From Macrosoma leucophasiata (lineage: Eukaryota > Arthropoda > Insecta > Lepidoptera > Hedylidae), in contig JAWQUS010000030.1 in NCBI GenBank assembly GCA_036365455.1, forward strand, positions 15,706,001 to 15,770,000: DNA of 64,000 nt, given 5' to 3'. The notes under the pieces are model-generated. The model saw only the letters and a program-made list of their open reading frames with translations, made no database searches and was not told the DNA's origin. Position numbers and translations under genes: made by a program. This document shows positions 1-11,159 of the stretch, piece by piece. The stretch's first letter is position 1, and every line of letters begins with the position of its first letter.

Positions 1-330
1 TCAAAGAGGTACGTTCTTTGAAAGCTGATGCAGTAAATTGCTGTTTTATAAAAATTGGGTAGATAATTATCAGGTTATGTCAATACAGCACTTTTCTGTC
101 ATATCCACTATTGGTGCAAGAGATACTGAACCCTCCGAGCACCGTTGACCCTGGAAGGCTAGACATTTTCATAGGGGTAAATCATAACACGCTAAGTACA
201 AAAACCATCGCCTGGCAAGGATCAGCCAGTCACGACACCAAACCCACATTTTTGAAAATGTAAAAAAATAAAAATAATCTTAAACATTGAAATTTTTATA
301 TAATATTTAGTAAAATGTAAATTGGGAAAT

Positions 331-511
331 GCGGTGGTGCTCGTACGCCTTGGGGCCCCATCACTGAAGTTCTACCACAGTATATAACTTACCCAGAACA
401 TGATAACGGTTTACATTGGAGAAAACCGATAACCACTTACTGGCAGGTCAAATAGGTAACATGTAGGTATTCACGCTTTCGAGCTCGTTCATTGAAGCTC
501 TATCACCGTAT
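331..511 (-). repeat. two decayed end fragments of the poly-A retroposon family A
   Basis: Positions 331-381 and 462-511 each resemble the terminal ~50 bases of family A (gcggtggtgc ... ctctaccacc), reversed and heavily mutated. They lie inside the 120-1756 composite element. Confidence 0.3.
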
Positions 512-579
512 ATTACCATCGAACACAATAGCGTTACAACCACCATTTTTAAGTAAATAAATAATATATTGAATTTAAA

Positions 580-860
580 ACTAGGCCGTTCCCAACCTCA
601 CTGTAGAATACCAACCATCGCCCATAAGAGGGGAGGTGGTTGGGTGAGGCGGGGAAAATGGGAAAAATAATACTACGTATAGAATGACCCATTCTATACG
701 TAGTATTATTACATATTCTCCGACTGGACTTTCAGTGCTTACGTAGCTAGGCAGTGTGCAGCAGAGATAACGCCTAACCAAAATACGAAACTAGCTGATT
801 GTCTCTTTCGTAGGCCTCGATGTGCAATATGTCTTGCTTGTTGGGTACCTTTTATGTGGA
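580..860. repeat. MITE remnant with perfect 21-bp hairpin
   Basis: Positions 666-686 and 690-710 are perfect 21-base inverted repeats around a 3-base loop. Just downstream is a block reading GCAGAGATAACGCC ... GATGTGCAATAT that recurs at 45.9 kb and several times at 62.7-63.1 kb. Together they look like a degenerate miniature inverted-repeat element. No gene is visible here. Confidence 0.4.
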
Positions 861-2304
861 AGCCATTATGATCAAAATTGAGAATAAATTTAATTGAATG
901 AGATACCATTTTCAAACTACACACAAGTTGTGTTTTCTCTTAATAAAATCTACCTCTCGTTTCTGTACGGAACATCTTAAATAGAGTAGTTTAAAAAAAA
1001 TTGACAGGCGATTTCGATGAGCACAAGTACCTGCCAGGCGAACCGAAAGGTGTGCTATATGTATGAATTAAAATAAACTTTCTTCTGTAAAGTTGAAATT
1101 TATATATGTGTTTGTCTAAGATATTTGAAGTAGGTTCAATAATAGGCGGTTCTGGACAGCATAAAAAAATCGGCCAAGTGCGAGTCGGACTAGCGCACAA
1201 AGTGTTCCGTACAAAAAAATTGCTTAAAATTACGTTTGTTGTATGGGATGATGTTTTTACTTTGTTTTTATTTAGATGTTTCTTATGAATGATAATATAC
1301 AAATCAATATTCTGTGAACATTTTAAGAGTCTAATTGCTACCATTATTAATATTGAGCAAAAATACGTAAAAAACACGTTTATTGTATGGGGACCCCACT
1401 GAATATTTTTATTTTTTTAATTTTTACTATTTGTTGTTATAGATAGGTGCAACGGAAATACATAACTAATGAAAATTTCAGGTTTTTAGGCTATCACGGT
1501 TTATGAGATACAGCCTGATGAAAGACAGAGATCTGTTCTTCAGCGTCACTTGACTCATTTTCAGCAGCTCAATTTCAAAGCTTACAGGTTCAAGTTTAAT
1601 ATATTTTTTTTTTTACATTTTTAAAAATGTGGGGTTGGTGACGTGACTGGCTGATCCTTGCCAGGCGATGGTTTTTGTACTTGGAGTGTTATGATTTATC
1701 CCTACAAAAATTTCCAGCCTTACAGGGCCAACGGTGCTCGGAGGGTTCAGTATCTCTCAGACTATATGGAATCTATACATAATTAGAAAAAAAACATAAT
1801 GAATATTTCTTATTGGAAAATGTGACAAGAAATTAAATAATTTGGTATCATATTAAGCATCACTGGTGTAGATGATGTCTAGAAACTAGAAACATTTAAA
1901 AAATAATTTACGAAATAAACATAATAATGACAGAATTAAACTAGGAATGGTCCCAGTTTTAATTGTAATAGGTATGTAATATAACTCCACACCTGAATTC
2001 CCCAAAGGCAGAGGTCAATGCATGCATTCAAGCATACATGTAAACACCCATGATTTACCAGTTTACATCTTATCCCATGTAATATACTATGTAATATATA
2101 TGGTAGTAAACCTATTGAAATCTCTGGGGAAAATACTTTGGTCCTGGGCAACCTTCAGAAAATGAAAAAATCTCAATAGCATTGACTCCCCAACTTGGGG
2201 AGTGAGTCCCTGGAACCCTGGGTACCAGTAGTATCCTGCTACCACTACACTACTGAGGCAGTGTGATAGGTAATTTGTAGTAAACTTATCCTTAGGTCAG
2301 ATCA

Positions 2305-2503
2305 CTGGTGGTAGAGTTCCAGTGATGGAGCTCGCAGGCAGGAGGTTAGGCACCACCACATTACCTAATATACTTGCCGCTAAATGGTAGTGTTCAGCAC
2401 TATCGTGTATTGGCCAGGTGGTAATGTACGGCTCTGTAATTTCCGGCACTTAAGATCAATGTTTACTGCATGCTGGTTTGCCACTTCCATTAGATAAAAA
2501 AAA
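2305..2503 (+). mobile_element. family A retroposon copy (internally deleted)
   Basis: This is the first good copy of the dominant repeat of the window. The consensus starts ACTGGTGGTAGAGCTCC, contains TTGCCGCTAAATGGTAGTG and TGTAATTTCCGGCACAGAGG, and ends CTTGTTTGCCACTTCCATTAC followed by poly-A, about 290 bp in all. This copy has lost the middle-right part. The poly-A tail suggests retroposition by a LINE. A tRNA-like A/B-box head is not evident, so its class is open. Confidence 0.7.
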
Positions 2504-2809
2504 GCAAAATATGCTTAGAACTGTCAGTACAGTACGGGTTTTGACAGTTCTAAGTCATACTTTGCTCAAAGTAAAGTCATAGTGCAGTCTGTGAATCTCA
2601 CCCTTAAGAGTATATTTTTACATAGCAAGACTTGTAGTGTTCACTGCTATTACTTGGTACAGGTGGTAAGCATCATAATTTCAGAACAGAGACTAACTGA
2701 GTAGGTTTCAATAGTGGCAACCACAATAACATTGATATATCAGATTTTGATGTTGATTATTAAAGGTTGTACACATTATGTTTGTTTGAGGTCACAAGTT
2801 CATTGTATG

Positions 2810-2990
2810 ACCTAAAACACAACAGTACATATAAAATTGAATTTCAATTGTCATATTTTTCTTGTGTCTGGAGAGATTAAGTATTATTATATAAAATTCT
2901 TGTCACAGTGATTGTAACCAAACTCCTCCGAAACAGCTTGACCAATTTTTATGAAATGTGGATGTGTTTATTCAGTATATGTCTAGTACT
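2810..2990. repeat. small palindromic MITE plus repeat fragment
   Basis: TTGAATTTCAATTGTCATAT followed by CTTGTGTCTGGAG is repeated at 4803-4855. Positions 2895-2990 resemble the element at 4605-4745 (minus orientation of the 42.6-kb repeat) but are more diverged. Confidence 0.35.
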
Positions 2991-4130
2991 ATCAGTTCAC
3001 AAACTGTTTTTTATACTGCTTAGGCGACTCAATTTTGCTGGGACAAATAGTTGCATATAACTATACATAGATGATAAAACTAACATAAAATTAGAACAAA
3101 TAAGGTCGCAAATAAACCAATTATCACATACATCAAACAAAAATGAAAGTATGAAACATACAATAGTAAATTCGATCCAGCTAACGAGGTTATCGTCATG
3201 AATAATCGTCGAAATAATTAAACACAAACTGGATTTAAACTGAGTTTATAGATAGACAACAATGAGTCGTTTCCTTTCCGTACGAATAACATCATCGTGT
3301 CTTCGAATGACTATACTGTGTTGTACCTTCACCCATCACGCCCATTCTTACTAACAACATTCGCAAAACTCTATGAAAATCAAATTGTCCCCTACCCGTG
3401 TATATTTGATACATCAAAATAAAACAACCACGACGATAAAATAAGATAGCAGTAAAGATTCAAACCGCAAACTCCAGAAATATTGATACAATTCAACTTA
3501 CCCGATCCCCAAGGAAGTCAACAATTATTCGATCTCACGATCGCTGTACGGTCTGCCTTTCAGATTTTCACTGACAAAAGAACACGGTTCCTATTATTAA
3601 CAACACTAACAGCGTTATTGTTCGAAATATTGATATTTCAGAGATAATTCACAACCAGTGCCGCTATAACCGTGCCACAAAACGAAAATGGCAGCGTCGA
3701 TGTGAACAGACCTAAAAAATCTAAAAAAGTAAATGTATGCTGACAACACCGAATGTGGTGGGTTACCGAATGGGGCACATTCACTATCCTGCACTGACTA
3801 CGCCTGTGGCGAATTTGCTTTAGTCAATCGGTTTCCAATGCAAAATCTTAACGACCTGCTATGCTATTTAGAAGTATAAGTTAAAAAGGAGAAGTTTCAC
3901 GCTCGCACCTTGTATACTATATCAAAAGATAAAGAAATGGAAAAAAACTAATTTGAATCGTAGTTTTTTTGTTGGAAATATTTATTTTATGTAATTTTTG
4001 TATGACAACAATACGCTACTAGGACATTTTTGTTTTTATAATATACATACAACATCGACTATGGAACCAATAGACACCTTAAGGGTGAACGGTTTCTGTC
4101 AACGCATACGCTAAATCTAGCTGATATTAT
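2991..4130. other. no recognisable gene
   Basis: AT-rich sequence. The short reading frames here show no motif, no splice context and no codon bias that I can recognise. Confidence 0.4.
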
Positions 4131-4140
4131 CCGCCATCTT
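4131..4140 (+). promoter_or_regulatory. YY1/Pho-like CCGCCATCTT motif
   Basis: The reverse complement is AAGATGGCGG, the typical YY1-type core-promoter element. It lies 82 bases before the ATG of the THAP exon, where such a motif commonly sits near the start of transcription. Motif match only. Confidence 0.3.
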
Positions 4141-4221
4141 AAAATGTTCATTTAATACTAACCATTTCCGTGATCTGAGAGTACATAAAATTTTCAAAAA
4201 TAAAACGAATAAAAAAACAAG

Positions 4222-4301
4222 ATGCCGAGTTGTAGTGTGAGATGGTGCAGTAAAATCACTAACACTTCTTATTTGAAAAAGGATGGTATTTGTTTTCACC
4301 G
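4222..4301 (+). CDS. THAP zinc-finger protein, first exon only (orphan)
   Basis: The exon encodes the start of a THAP DNA-binding domain (a C2CH zinc finger): MPSCSVRWC gives the first two zinc ligands with C-x4-C spacing (Cys4, Cys9), and the exon ends at FHR, the conserved F-H-(K/R)-F-P position. It has 26 codons plus 2 bases before a GTCAGT donor, so the intron would split the FHR arginine codon in phase 2. From memory, human THAP1 exon 1 also ends after two bases of the FHK lysine codon (c.71). I found no exon in the next 4 kb supplying the FP..W and C-x2-H parts, so the gene is either broken or continues beyond repeat-filled introns. THAP domains also occur in P-element-type transposases, so a transposon origin is possible. 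Confidence 0.6.
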
Positions 4302-4604
4302 GTCAGTATTATAATACACATAATAAATCAATAAATAATACAGAATAATTCATGGTAGCTCAAATTACGCTGGCCATGATTTGTTCTTTGACGTGTTAAA
4401 TTTGATATCTCTTTTCTTCGTATGCACGTAATTCGCTATTTCGTTTTTTCATAGACGTCATGAGCATTGTCAATAATTGACATTACAGACGGATGGAACT
4501 CTAGGGAGGCTCTTAAAGTCTTATCGATTTAGTCGATATAATTAAGGAAACTGGGGTAAATTGATGGAGCAAGGATTATGGGATAATTTCCATGTATTTA
4601 ATTC

Positions 4605-4860
4605 TCGTGTCACAATGTTAGTTAACATACTTCTCTGAAACGGCTTTACCAATTCTCATGAAATTTTGTGTGCCTATTGGTAGGTCTGAGAATGGGCCAA
4701 CATCAATTTTTCATACCTTTACGAGCGAATATTGCTCATACAGCATTTTTAGTGTTAATTACTTAATTAACCTGTCAAGGAACGTAAAGCCACCGGCGTC
4801 CAGACACAATTGAATTTCAATTGTCATATTTTCTCGTGTCTGGAGGGTTTAAGCCAGTCG
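4605..4860 (-). repeat. moth interspersed repeat (same family as 42.55-42.73 kb) plus short MITE
   Basis: The complement contains the stretch CCGTTTCGG/ATGAGAATTGG found at 42630-42700, a 3'-end-like tail common in moth genomes. Positions 4803-4855 carry the TTGAATTTCAATTGTCATAT block also present at 2830-2870. Confidence 0.4.
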
Positions 4861-5169
4861 TAGTTCGATAACATAACATAACGTACGCGAGTCATTGTAT
4901 TTCACAACAAAATGTGCGACTCAATAAATATTCTACTATAACCTTTTAACGTTGTTTTACTTGGTGTGAACTCCTAACAACTTTAACCTACAACCGAGGG
5001 TACTGTCTACGGCAGAAATCCCAACAATATCCCTAAGTAATAAGGGTGATTCTAGGCAAATATATATTTTTCAATTTCTTGGACATACTTATTTTTTTTT
5101 ATACCTATAAGGCGATAGAAGGTCGTCGGGGCAACTAGAATTTATTAGGTTTTTTTTTTCAGTTTTAAT

Positions 5170-5320
5170 AAGGGTTCTTAGGGTTCCGTAGTTAACGAGA
5201 AACCCTTACAGTTTCGCCATGTCCGTCTGTCTGTCTGTCCGTCCGCGGTTGAGCGCAAAAACTATTGGCATTAGAGATTTGAAATTTGGCACAAGTATAG
5301 GTATACCTTAATCGCGAAGA
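5170..5320 (+). repeat. GGGTTCCGTA-type interspersed repeat with (GTCT)n
   Basis: AGGGTTCCGTAG is followed by a GTCTGTCTGTC run and a GAAATTTGGCAC tail. Related pieces lie at 1160-1230, 11190-11240 and 17033-17160. This is a typical lepidopteran dispersed repeat, probably a LINE 3' end. Confidence 0.45.
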
Positions 5321-5875
5321 AAATGTGAAATTTTATTAATATGATTTTAATTTACTATGACCTATCTGTTTTTATTTTATATTATTCGCTGTATGTATTT
5401 TTAAATGTTTAATGACTTCACTTATGTAGGTATCTAAAAAAATGTAGATACTTATCCGAAATTAAAATATTTTCTTTATTTTTTTCTCGTATTATATTAT
5501 TACGAAAATCTGTTAACAATATAGTCCCATTTCCTCAGCAGTTCATTAAACTTTGCCATATTTCGATATAAACGAAGATTGTTAGCCATCCCTATGATTT
5601 TGAAATATTATGATTTTTAAAATTAGAACGCATCGTCCCACTTCGTCTGCCTTCAGGCAGTTGACAGAACGAATTGTATGCAATAAATTGAACATTCTCA
5701 GTCTATAGGAAGGCTGATTGGTCTGTGACTTACAACAATTAATTGAAGGTAGTATATTGAACGATTTGAATAGCTGCTTCTTCTCTCAATATAGCACACA
5801 AGCTCCATATCTTATGGAACGTCTTCTTTTATATTATTTAACCTTTTAGGAAATCAATAAAAAAGGCAAGTTTAA

Positions 5876-5935
5876 AGTTATTGTTACATTTCACATACTT
5901 CTATAACCTTTATAAATCTGTTAAAGTCCCCAGCC
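5876..5935. repeat. fragment of the GTTAAAGTTA MITE family
   Basis: AAAGTTATTGTTACATTTCACAT ... AATCTGTTAAAGT (the run is broken by mismatches) matches the halves of the palindromic MITEs at 56982-57127 and 61855-62122. Confidence 0.35.
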
Positions 5936-6300
5936 GCCTAACGGTGGTTCCGCCGTTAGATGGGGACGTAGTGGGAAGACGGCTGGGGAAGAGGTGTATA
6001 CGTATATCGTTGGCCCTGCACCCTATCCCCGGCCGCCAAGCGGTGGTCCCGCCGCTCGATATCGCTCGTGGTGGAACTGAGGGTTGAACTTCTTCGACGC
6101 TCCCGCTCCCTCGAGGCCAAATTGTGTGCCCGAACCCCTCGACCCGGGCGTCTTGGGACGCCTGGTGTTGTGAGTAGTCGTGGATGTGTGCGTAAGCGTT
6201 CTCGTGACCCCGCCACTGATAGCGGACGACTCGGACACCGCGGGATTTAGTGAGTACGAGTTTCACACTACCTGCCGTCTTCCATCCAGGTAGCAACTCC
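5930..6300 (+). pseudogene. GC-rich retroelement reading-frame tail, uncertain class
   Basis: Abruptly GC-rich DNA with an open frame at 6068-6250. It encodes an Arg/Ser-rich stretch ending in SGRLGHRGI, then a stop and the sequence CTGCCGTCTTCCATCCAGGTAGCAACTCCC spread over 6270-6301. A GC-rich protein tail followed by a short untranslated end and T-rich DNA looks like the 3' end of a LINE. I cannot place the clade. It abuts the jockey remnant that starts near 6376. Confidence 0.35.
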
Positions 6301-6375
6301 CAATTTTTTTTTAATTTATCGTATGGCGTATACATAAAAGGCAGTATATTGAAAATTATTATAGATTTCATAAAT

Positions 6376-7580
6376 TTACATCCAGGACGCGCAACCAGTC
6401 AATGGCTTCAATTCATAAAAGTCCTTTGGGTCACCACGGTAGTGTCGTTTTGGGCACCGCTGTATGATGTGCTGTATCGTTAGCTCTTCAACCAACCGTA
6501 GTCGCATAACGGGCAGTCTCTCCAACGCCATTTATGCTTCAGAGAGTTACACCTGCCGTGTTCCGTGCGGATTCTGTTTAAACGGCACCATTCTTTCCTC
6601 GGGAGAGAGAAACCTTACTGGCTTACTGGTGGGGTCCAAGAGAGTGATTTCATGACCTGAATTTGCAGCCCCCCATTCATTTTTCCAAGCCTGCTCCATG
6701 GTAAAGTTTTCAGCCAGTAGCTTCCCCGCAGCAACGCTCGTTGGTCGGCGAGACTTAAGTCTCTGCGGTGGTGGTTCAGTGAATTCTAGATGGACAGGAA
6801 GTTCTGTGCGAGCTGCTATCTTCTCCGCTTCTCTAAGTAGTGCTTGTTTTCTTCGGAGGTTGGGTGGGGCGATATGACTCAGGCACAGGTCAGTTGTTGG
6901 CTAGGGAGTTGGCGTAGATTTTAGTGTGCCGGAAATACACCTCATAGCATCGTTCAGCCTCATATCAATATTGTGTACACGTGCGCTCTCGCACCAAACA
7001 GGTGCACAATACTCTGCAGAATACACCAGACTGATTGCCGTAGGACGCACCCCAGGAAGTGCCGGTTAATTTGTGCAGGATGTTATTGCGAGGAACTATT
7101 TTTAATGCAGAATTTGTGAGGTGTTTTTTATATGTAAAAGACCTGTCTAGGGTAATACCAAGATATTTGGGGTAGTCATTGAACTTAAGATTCTCTCCTC
7201 TGAATTGAACGGTTGGTTGATATTCCGCCTGCTTGTTGTTTATATGGAAACACGAAACCACTGTTTTACTGGTACTGGGTATTAGTCTCCAAGCAGAAAA
7301 GAAACTGGACATAGTTTTAAGATCTGAGCTCAAGACGTCCTGCCCCTTATCAAACTCACGACTACGAACCCCAGTCTTCAGCATATATATGAATTTTCTG
7401 GCTGTGGTTTTGGGTAAGTCATAAAGATATAAATTGAAAAGGAGAGGTGCCAATAATGATCCCTGTACAAGCCATTGTTCAACTTTCTTCTTCTGCTTTT
7501 AACATTTTCGAGATGGACCTCGAACCGTCTCCGTCTCCCAATCATTAGTAGATAGTACTTCTTCTTAGCATTGACCAACG
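6376..7580 (-). pseudogene. jockey-clade LINE reverse transcriptase, 3' remnant, frameshifted
   Basis: Read on the minus strand, 7490-6965 encodes a reverse-transcriptase piece: GSLLAPLLFNLYLYDLPK (the block before the catalytic YxDD), KYLGITLDRSFTYKKHL, and a thumb segment. The YADD box itself is destroyed by frameshifts (it reads YMLKTG). Further on (6960-6480) come SHIAPPNLRRKQALL, then LNRIRTEHGRCNSL ... HIIQRCPKRHYRG, the His/Cys tail of jockey elements. Stops and frameshifts show it is dead. The 5' two thirds are missing, as is usual for 5'-truncated LINE insertions. Confidence 0.8.
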
Positions 7581-8420
7581 TGTTCCATGCATCATGCCAA
7601 TAGCCAAGTTCTTAGTTATTGGTCTGTGGTTTTTAGCTCTAAACGGCCCCATAGTAGTCACAAATGTCAATGAAATGACAGCGTCCGGCTAATTGACAAT
7701 GACATGAACAGTGTTGCCAATTGGCGTATAATTCCCCGATTTGCAGGTTAGTCGTCGAGAACAGGCGGAGACTGAATGAAATGGGAAATTCAGAGGATTA
7801 TTCATTTAACATGTTGAAGTTGAATATTGGAGCCCATGCCTTACTGTATCATACACAATCCCCATCCAATCAAAAGTCATGAACTTAGTGCTAGAGCTGA
7901 CGAGTTTTGGCTTCAGAAATTCGATTCGCACTGCCTCCGATCACATTTTTTTTAGATTAATGTAGTTTTTTTCTAGTAGAGATAAAGGGTATATACTGGA
8001 GAGTTTTGAAATTAGATTTCTACAAGACGTCTCGAATACCTACAAGTCTTTTAGTGTCATACAAACACCGTGATCCTGTGAACAAACGTCCTTAGGCTTA
8101 GCATTTGGAGTATTTCGACCTCACCGAATCTTCACTCCCGAATGGAGCGTAGAGGCTATTAGCGGGGAATTAAACATTTTGCATTACCATCACTGCACAT
8201 GACAGCTGCTTCCGTGTTGCTGTCAATGTTTCAATTTTTAAAAAATCTGAGTCATACGATTTTACTTGGTTGATTGATTTAGGTTGATTTGATTGTTGAT
8301 TCTCTCCGGTTCGGTCACTTCGGTATTAGAAACAAAAAAGGCGCGTAATTATTCTCGTTTGATTGCCGCTTGTCGGAGTTGTTGGATTCACAGAAGTAAA
8401 GTATTTCTAACTTTTTCAAA
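7581..8420 (+). promoter_or_regulatory. upstream region of mevalonate diphosphate decarboxylase
   Basis: No gene or repeat recognised. It must contain the promoter and 5' untranslated region of the gene beginning at 8421. I see no clear TATA box or initiator. The A-rich context TTTTCAAAATGAG before the ATG is normal for insects. Confidence 0.35.
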
Positions 8421-9587
8421 ATGAGTGACATTGTTACGGTAAAGGCACCCGTAAATATTGCAGTGATAAAGTATTGGGGTAAACGTGATGAAGAATTAAT
8501 ATTACCGTTAAACGATTCCGTTAGTGCTACTTTGGACACCAGTGTTATGTGCGCCAAAACTTCGGTGTGTGCCAGGCCAGATTTCTCTGAAAATGAAATA
8601 TGGCTAAACGGCAACAAGGCTTCGTTTTCGAATTCACGTTTGTTGAATTGTTTGAACACAATCAAAGAGATAGCAGCAACTCAGAAAAGTGTGAGTGAGG
8701 AATTTCTGAAATGGAATGTTCGTGTATGTTCTGAGAATAATTTCCCCACTGCGGCAGGCTTAGCGTCGTCTGCAGCGGGTTATGCGTGCCTGGTAACCGC
8801 CCTAGCCAAACTCTATAAAGTGAAAACCGATGTAAGCGCACTAGCACGACTCGGCTCAGGATCAGCATGCAGAAGTGTATATGGTGGCTTTGTACGATGG
8901 CATGCAGGAGTGGACCCCACTGGATCAGATTCCTTAGCCTCACAGATAGTTGACACTTCATACTGGCCGGAAATGCGAGTACTCATTCTTGTTGTAGCTG
9001 ATGCTAAAAAACATGTGAGTTCTTCAAAGGGGATGAAAATTTCAGTGGAAACCTCAGAGCTATTGAAGCATAGAGTTAAGCACTGTGTCCCTATAAGAGC
9101 TGAACAGATTTGTGAAGCCATCAGATATAAGGATTTCCCAGCATTTGCAGAGTTGACGATAAAAGACAGTAACCAATTTCATGCTATATGCCTTGACTCC
9201 TATCCACCATTTGTATACATGACTGATGTTTCTCATAAAATATCTGAAGTAATTCATGCATATAATGAAGCATGTGATGAAGTTAAAGTTGCATATACAT
9301 TTGACGCTGGCCCTAATGCATGCTTGTATCTTCTAGAACAAGACGTCCCCAGAGTTTTATCATTAGTCAAGCATATATTTCCTTCATCTGATACTGATAA
9401 TTTCATTAGAGGTCTACCAATTTCAGAACAGAAGGATCAATCTTTACTGAGTAATATTTCCATTCAAACTCAGCCAAAAGATCTAATAAAATATGTTATA
9501 CACACAAAAGTAGGACATGGTCCTGTTGAAATCAATGATGAATCTCATTTACTTAGCAAAGATGGAGTTCCATTACATTTAAATTAA
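8421..9587 (+). CDS. mevalonate diphosphate decarboxylase (EC 4.1.1.33), single exon
   Basis: Catalyses the ATP-dependent decarboxylation of mevalonate 5-diphosphate to isopentenyl diphosphate, the last mevalonate-pathway step; in insects this feeds ubiquinone, prenylation and juvenile hormone. The 388-aa protein is collinear with the family (about 390-400 aa). NIAVIKYWGKRD lies at 12-23 and PLNDSVSATL at 29-38. The GHMP-kinase phosphate loop is PTAAGLASSAAGYA (109-122), the SGSACRS box with its active-site Arg is at 146-152 (Arg151), and TFDAGPNA (293-300) holds the catalytic Asp295. All key residues are present. The start is the first ATG, with an A-rich context and the conserved V-K-A-P-V-N-I block eight codons in. 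A polyadenylation signal is at 9752-9757. The whole CDS is one exon; no poly-A tract or flanking repeat marks a recent retrocopy. Confidence 0.95.
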   Translation: MSDIVTVKAPVNIAVIKYWGKRDEELILPLNDSVSATLDTSVMCAKTSVCARPDFSENEIWLNGNKASFSNSRLLNCLNTIKEIAATQKSVSEEFLKWNVRVCSENNFPTAAGLASSAAGYACLVTALAKLYKVKTDVSALARLGSGSACRSVYGGFVRWHAGVDPTGSDSLASQIVDTSYWPEMRVLILVVADAKKHVSSSKGMKISVETSELLKHRVKHCVPIRAEQICEAIRYKDFPAFAELTIKDSNQFHAICLDSYPPFVYMTDVSHKISEVIHAYNEACDEVKVAYTFDAGPNACLYLLEQDVPRVLSLVKHIFPSSDTDNFIRGLPISEQKDQSLLSNISIQTQPKDLIKYVIHTKVGHGPVEINDESHLLSKDGVPLHLN

Positions 9588-9751
9588 TTGATCTGTTTTA
9601 GTGGGCAGTAAATATGGTTGTAGTATTGGTTTTTCGACATTACATTTTTTTATTGTTATATATTTTTTACAGAACTACTATTGCATGATTAAATTATTTA
9701 AAAATTGACAAAATCGGGTAATCAGAAAGCTGAAAATCTCATAATAATGTG

Positions 9752-9757
9752 AATAAA
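9752..9757 (+). terminator. polyadenylation signal AATAAA of the MVD gene
   Basis: First canonical AATAAA after the stop codon, giving a 3' untranslated region of about 180 bases. Confidence 0.55.
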
Positions 9758-9759
9758 AA

Positions 9760-10650
9760 TTATTATGACTACACACCTACTTAATATTCTTCAGCAGTAG
9801 GTAATTGTTAAAAACAATGCAATGTTGGTATAGTAAACTAATTTGTTACCTACATGATTGATGGGAAACTTTGCTAGTGTATTAATTAAATAAGTTTTTT
9901 TATGGAACCAAAGTTCAATGCTAAAATGTATGCCTACTGCAAAAACGATTTTTTTAGTAATATTAGATAAATTAATCATTTTCTGTAAGAGCCACTTTTA
10001 ATTTTATAATTTTCTATCTAGAATTTCCAGAACCCAGAACCCATAAACTGCGGTCAAAATCTTGGTTCCCATTAATTTCTGGACACAAATTTGTTTACCT
10101 GAAAGACTGATAATCTATGTTTATTTTGATAGTTATACAAATCAATTTATTTTAAAACAAAATATGGATGAACAATGAATTTGATCCCTTTTTCCAGTTA
10201 CGGAATAAGGGTGGGGGAGGGGAGGGCGGCAGGTGTGGTCCACCATAGGCCTCCGGTTCTGGGGGCCTCTACAGGTCATCAGTTTTGATTCATGAAAGTA
10301 CCCTTAGAGATTTTTAGAGCTCACAAGGGATATTTTGTTCTTTTTTTTTATAAGTATTTTAAATCTCTTACCAAATGTAAGAGTAAGGGATGCAGAGACA
10401 GAGAGGGGTAGACATTTTATGCGCGGTTTTGTTTGCTCCTTAAACTTAAATGTCAGAAATATATTCTTGCCTGGGGTGTCAATGGTTGTAATGCTGGCAC
10501 TGGGCAGGTGCCTAGAGGCCTCCAAATGCCGCCCCGGACCTCTGATGCCCTTAGTTCGCCACCATCTTCTTTCACATCAGAATTCTTAGGGTAGGAGTAT
10601 AGCTTGTATGCTGTTTAACAGCTAGTAAAATAATTTAAGGATATTTATTT
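9760..10650. other. intergenic, nothing recognised
   Basis: Mixed AT-rich sequence with a G-rich patch at 10205-10265. The overlapping frames at 10304-10589 on both strands show no motif and are probably chance. Confidence 0.35.
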
Positions 10651-10655
10651 TTAAC

Positions 10656-10980
10656 TAGCTGTGCCCGCGACTTCGTCTACGTGAGAAAAAATATGATTGT
10701 TCAGTCGAATGAACTCGGACGAAGTCGTGGGCGCAGCTAGTATAAAAGTAGCGTAAGTTACTCCTTATTACATCAGCTATATGCCAGTGAAAGTCCCGTC
10801 AAAATCGGAGACACTCAAATTCTATGTATTTTATTTGTATGTAGTTATGAATGGATGTTTGGAGATAAAAGTAGCCTAAGTTACTCCTTATCACATCAGC
10901 TATCTGCCAGTGAAAGTCCCGTCAAAATCGGTCAAGCCGTTCCCAAGATTAGCCCCGCCAAACAGACAGACAGACAAAAA
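10656..10980 (+). repeat. CTAGCTGTGCCCGCGACTTCGT-type LINE-tail repeat, partly duplicated
   Basis: Starts CTAGCTGTGCCCGCGACTT; the module AAAAGTAGCNTAAGTTACTCCTTAT ... AAAATCGG (interrupted by mismatches) is present twice in tandem (10745-10806 and 10868-10930); it ends in (ACAG)n before T-rich DNA. Relatives lie at 23704-24005, 37686-37925, 48511-48680 and 53268-53580. This is a common lepidopteran repeat, likely a CR1-type LINE 3' end. Confidence 0.55.
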
Positions 10981-11159
10981 TTGTAAAAAGTGTTGTTTTG
11001 GTGTATGTACCGTGTATTTTAATATTTCAAACCGACACTCCAATTTTATTTATTTGTATGTATATAGATTTATTATGGAAGCTACAATACAACAGAAGAC
11101 CTAAAAATTCTGTAAAAATTTTAAGCGTCTACATTATAGCGGTAACCGAAATACCTACA

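Larger units (their letters stand above)
120..1756. mobile_element. composite element with ~150-bp inverted ends
   Basis: The first ~155 bases (120-275) return in inverted orientation at 1605-1756: GAGATACTGAACCCTC opens the left arm and GAGGGTTCAGTATCTC closes the right arm. The interior (1160-1225) holds a piece of another common moth repeat (GTGCGAGTCGGACTAGCGCAC) and no long reading frame. It could be a non-autonomous DNA transposon or two copies of one MITE in opposite orientation. I see no clear target-site duplication. The short reading frames inside are not gene-like. Confidence 0.45.

Noticed and set aside
8315..9257. Several minus-strand frames over the decarboxylase gene
   Set aside because: Antisense shadows of the MVD coding sequence.
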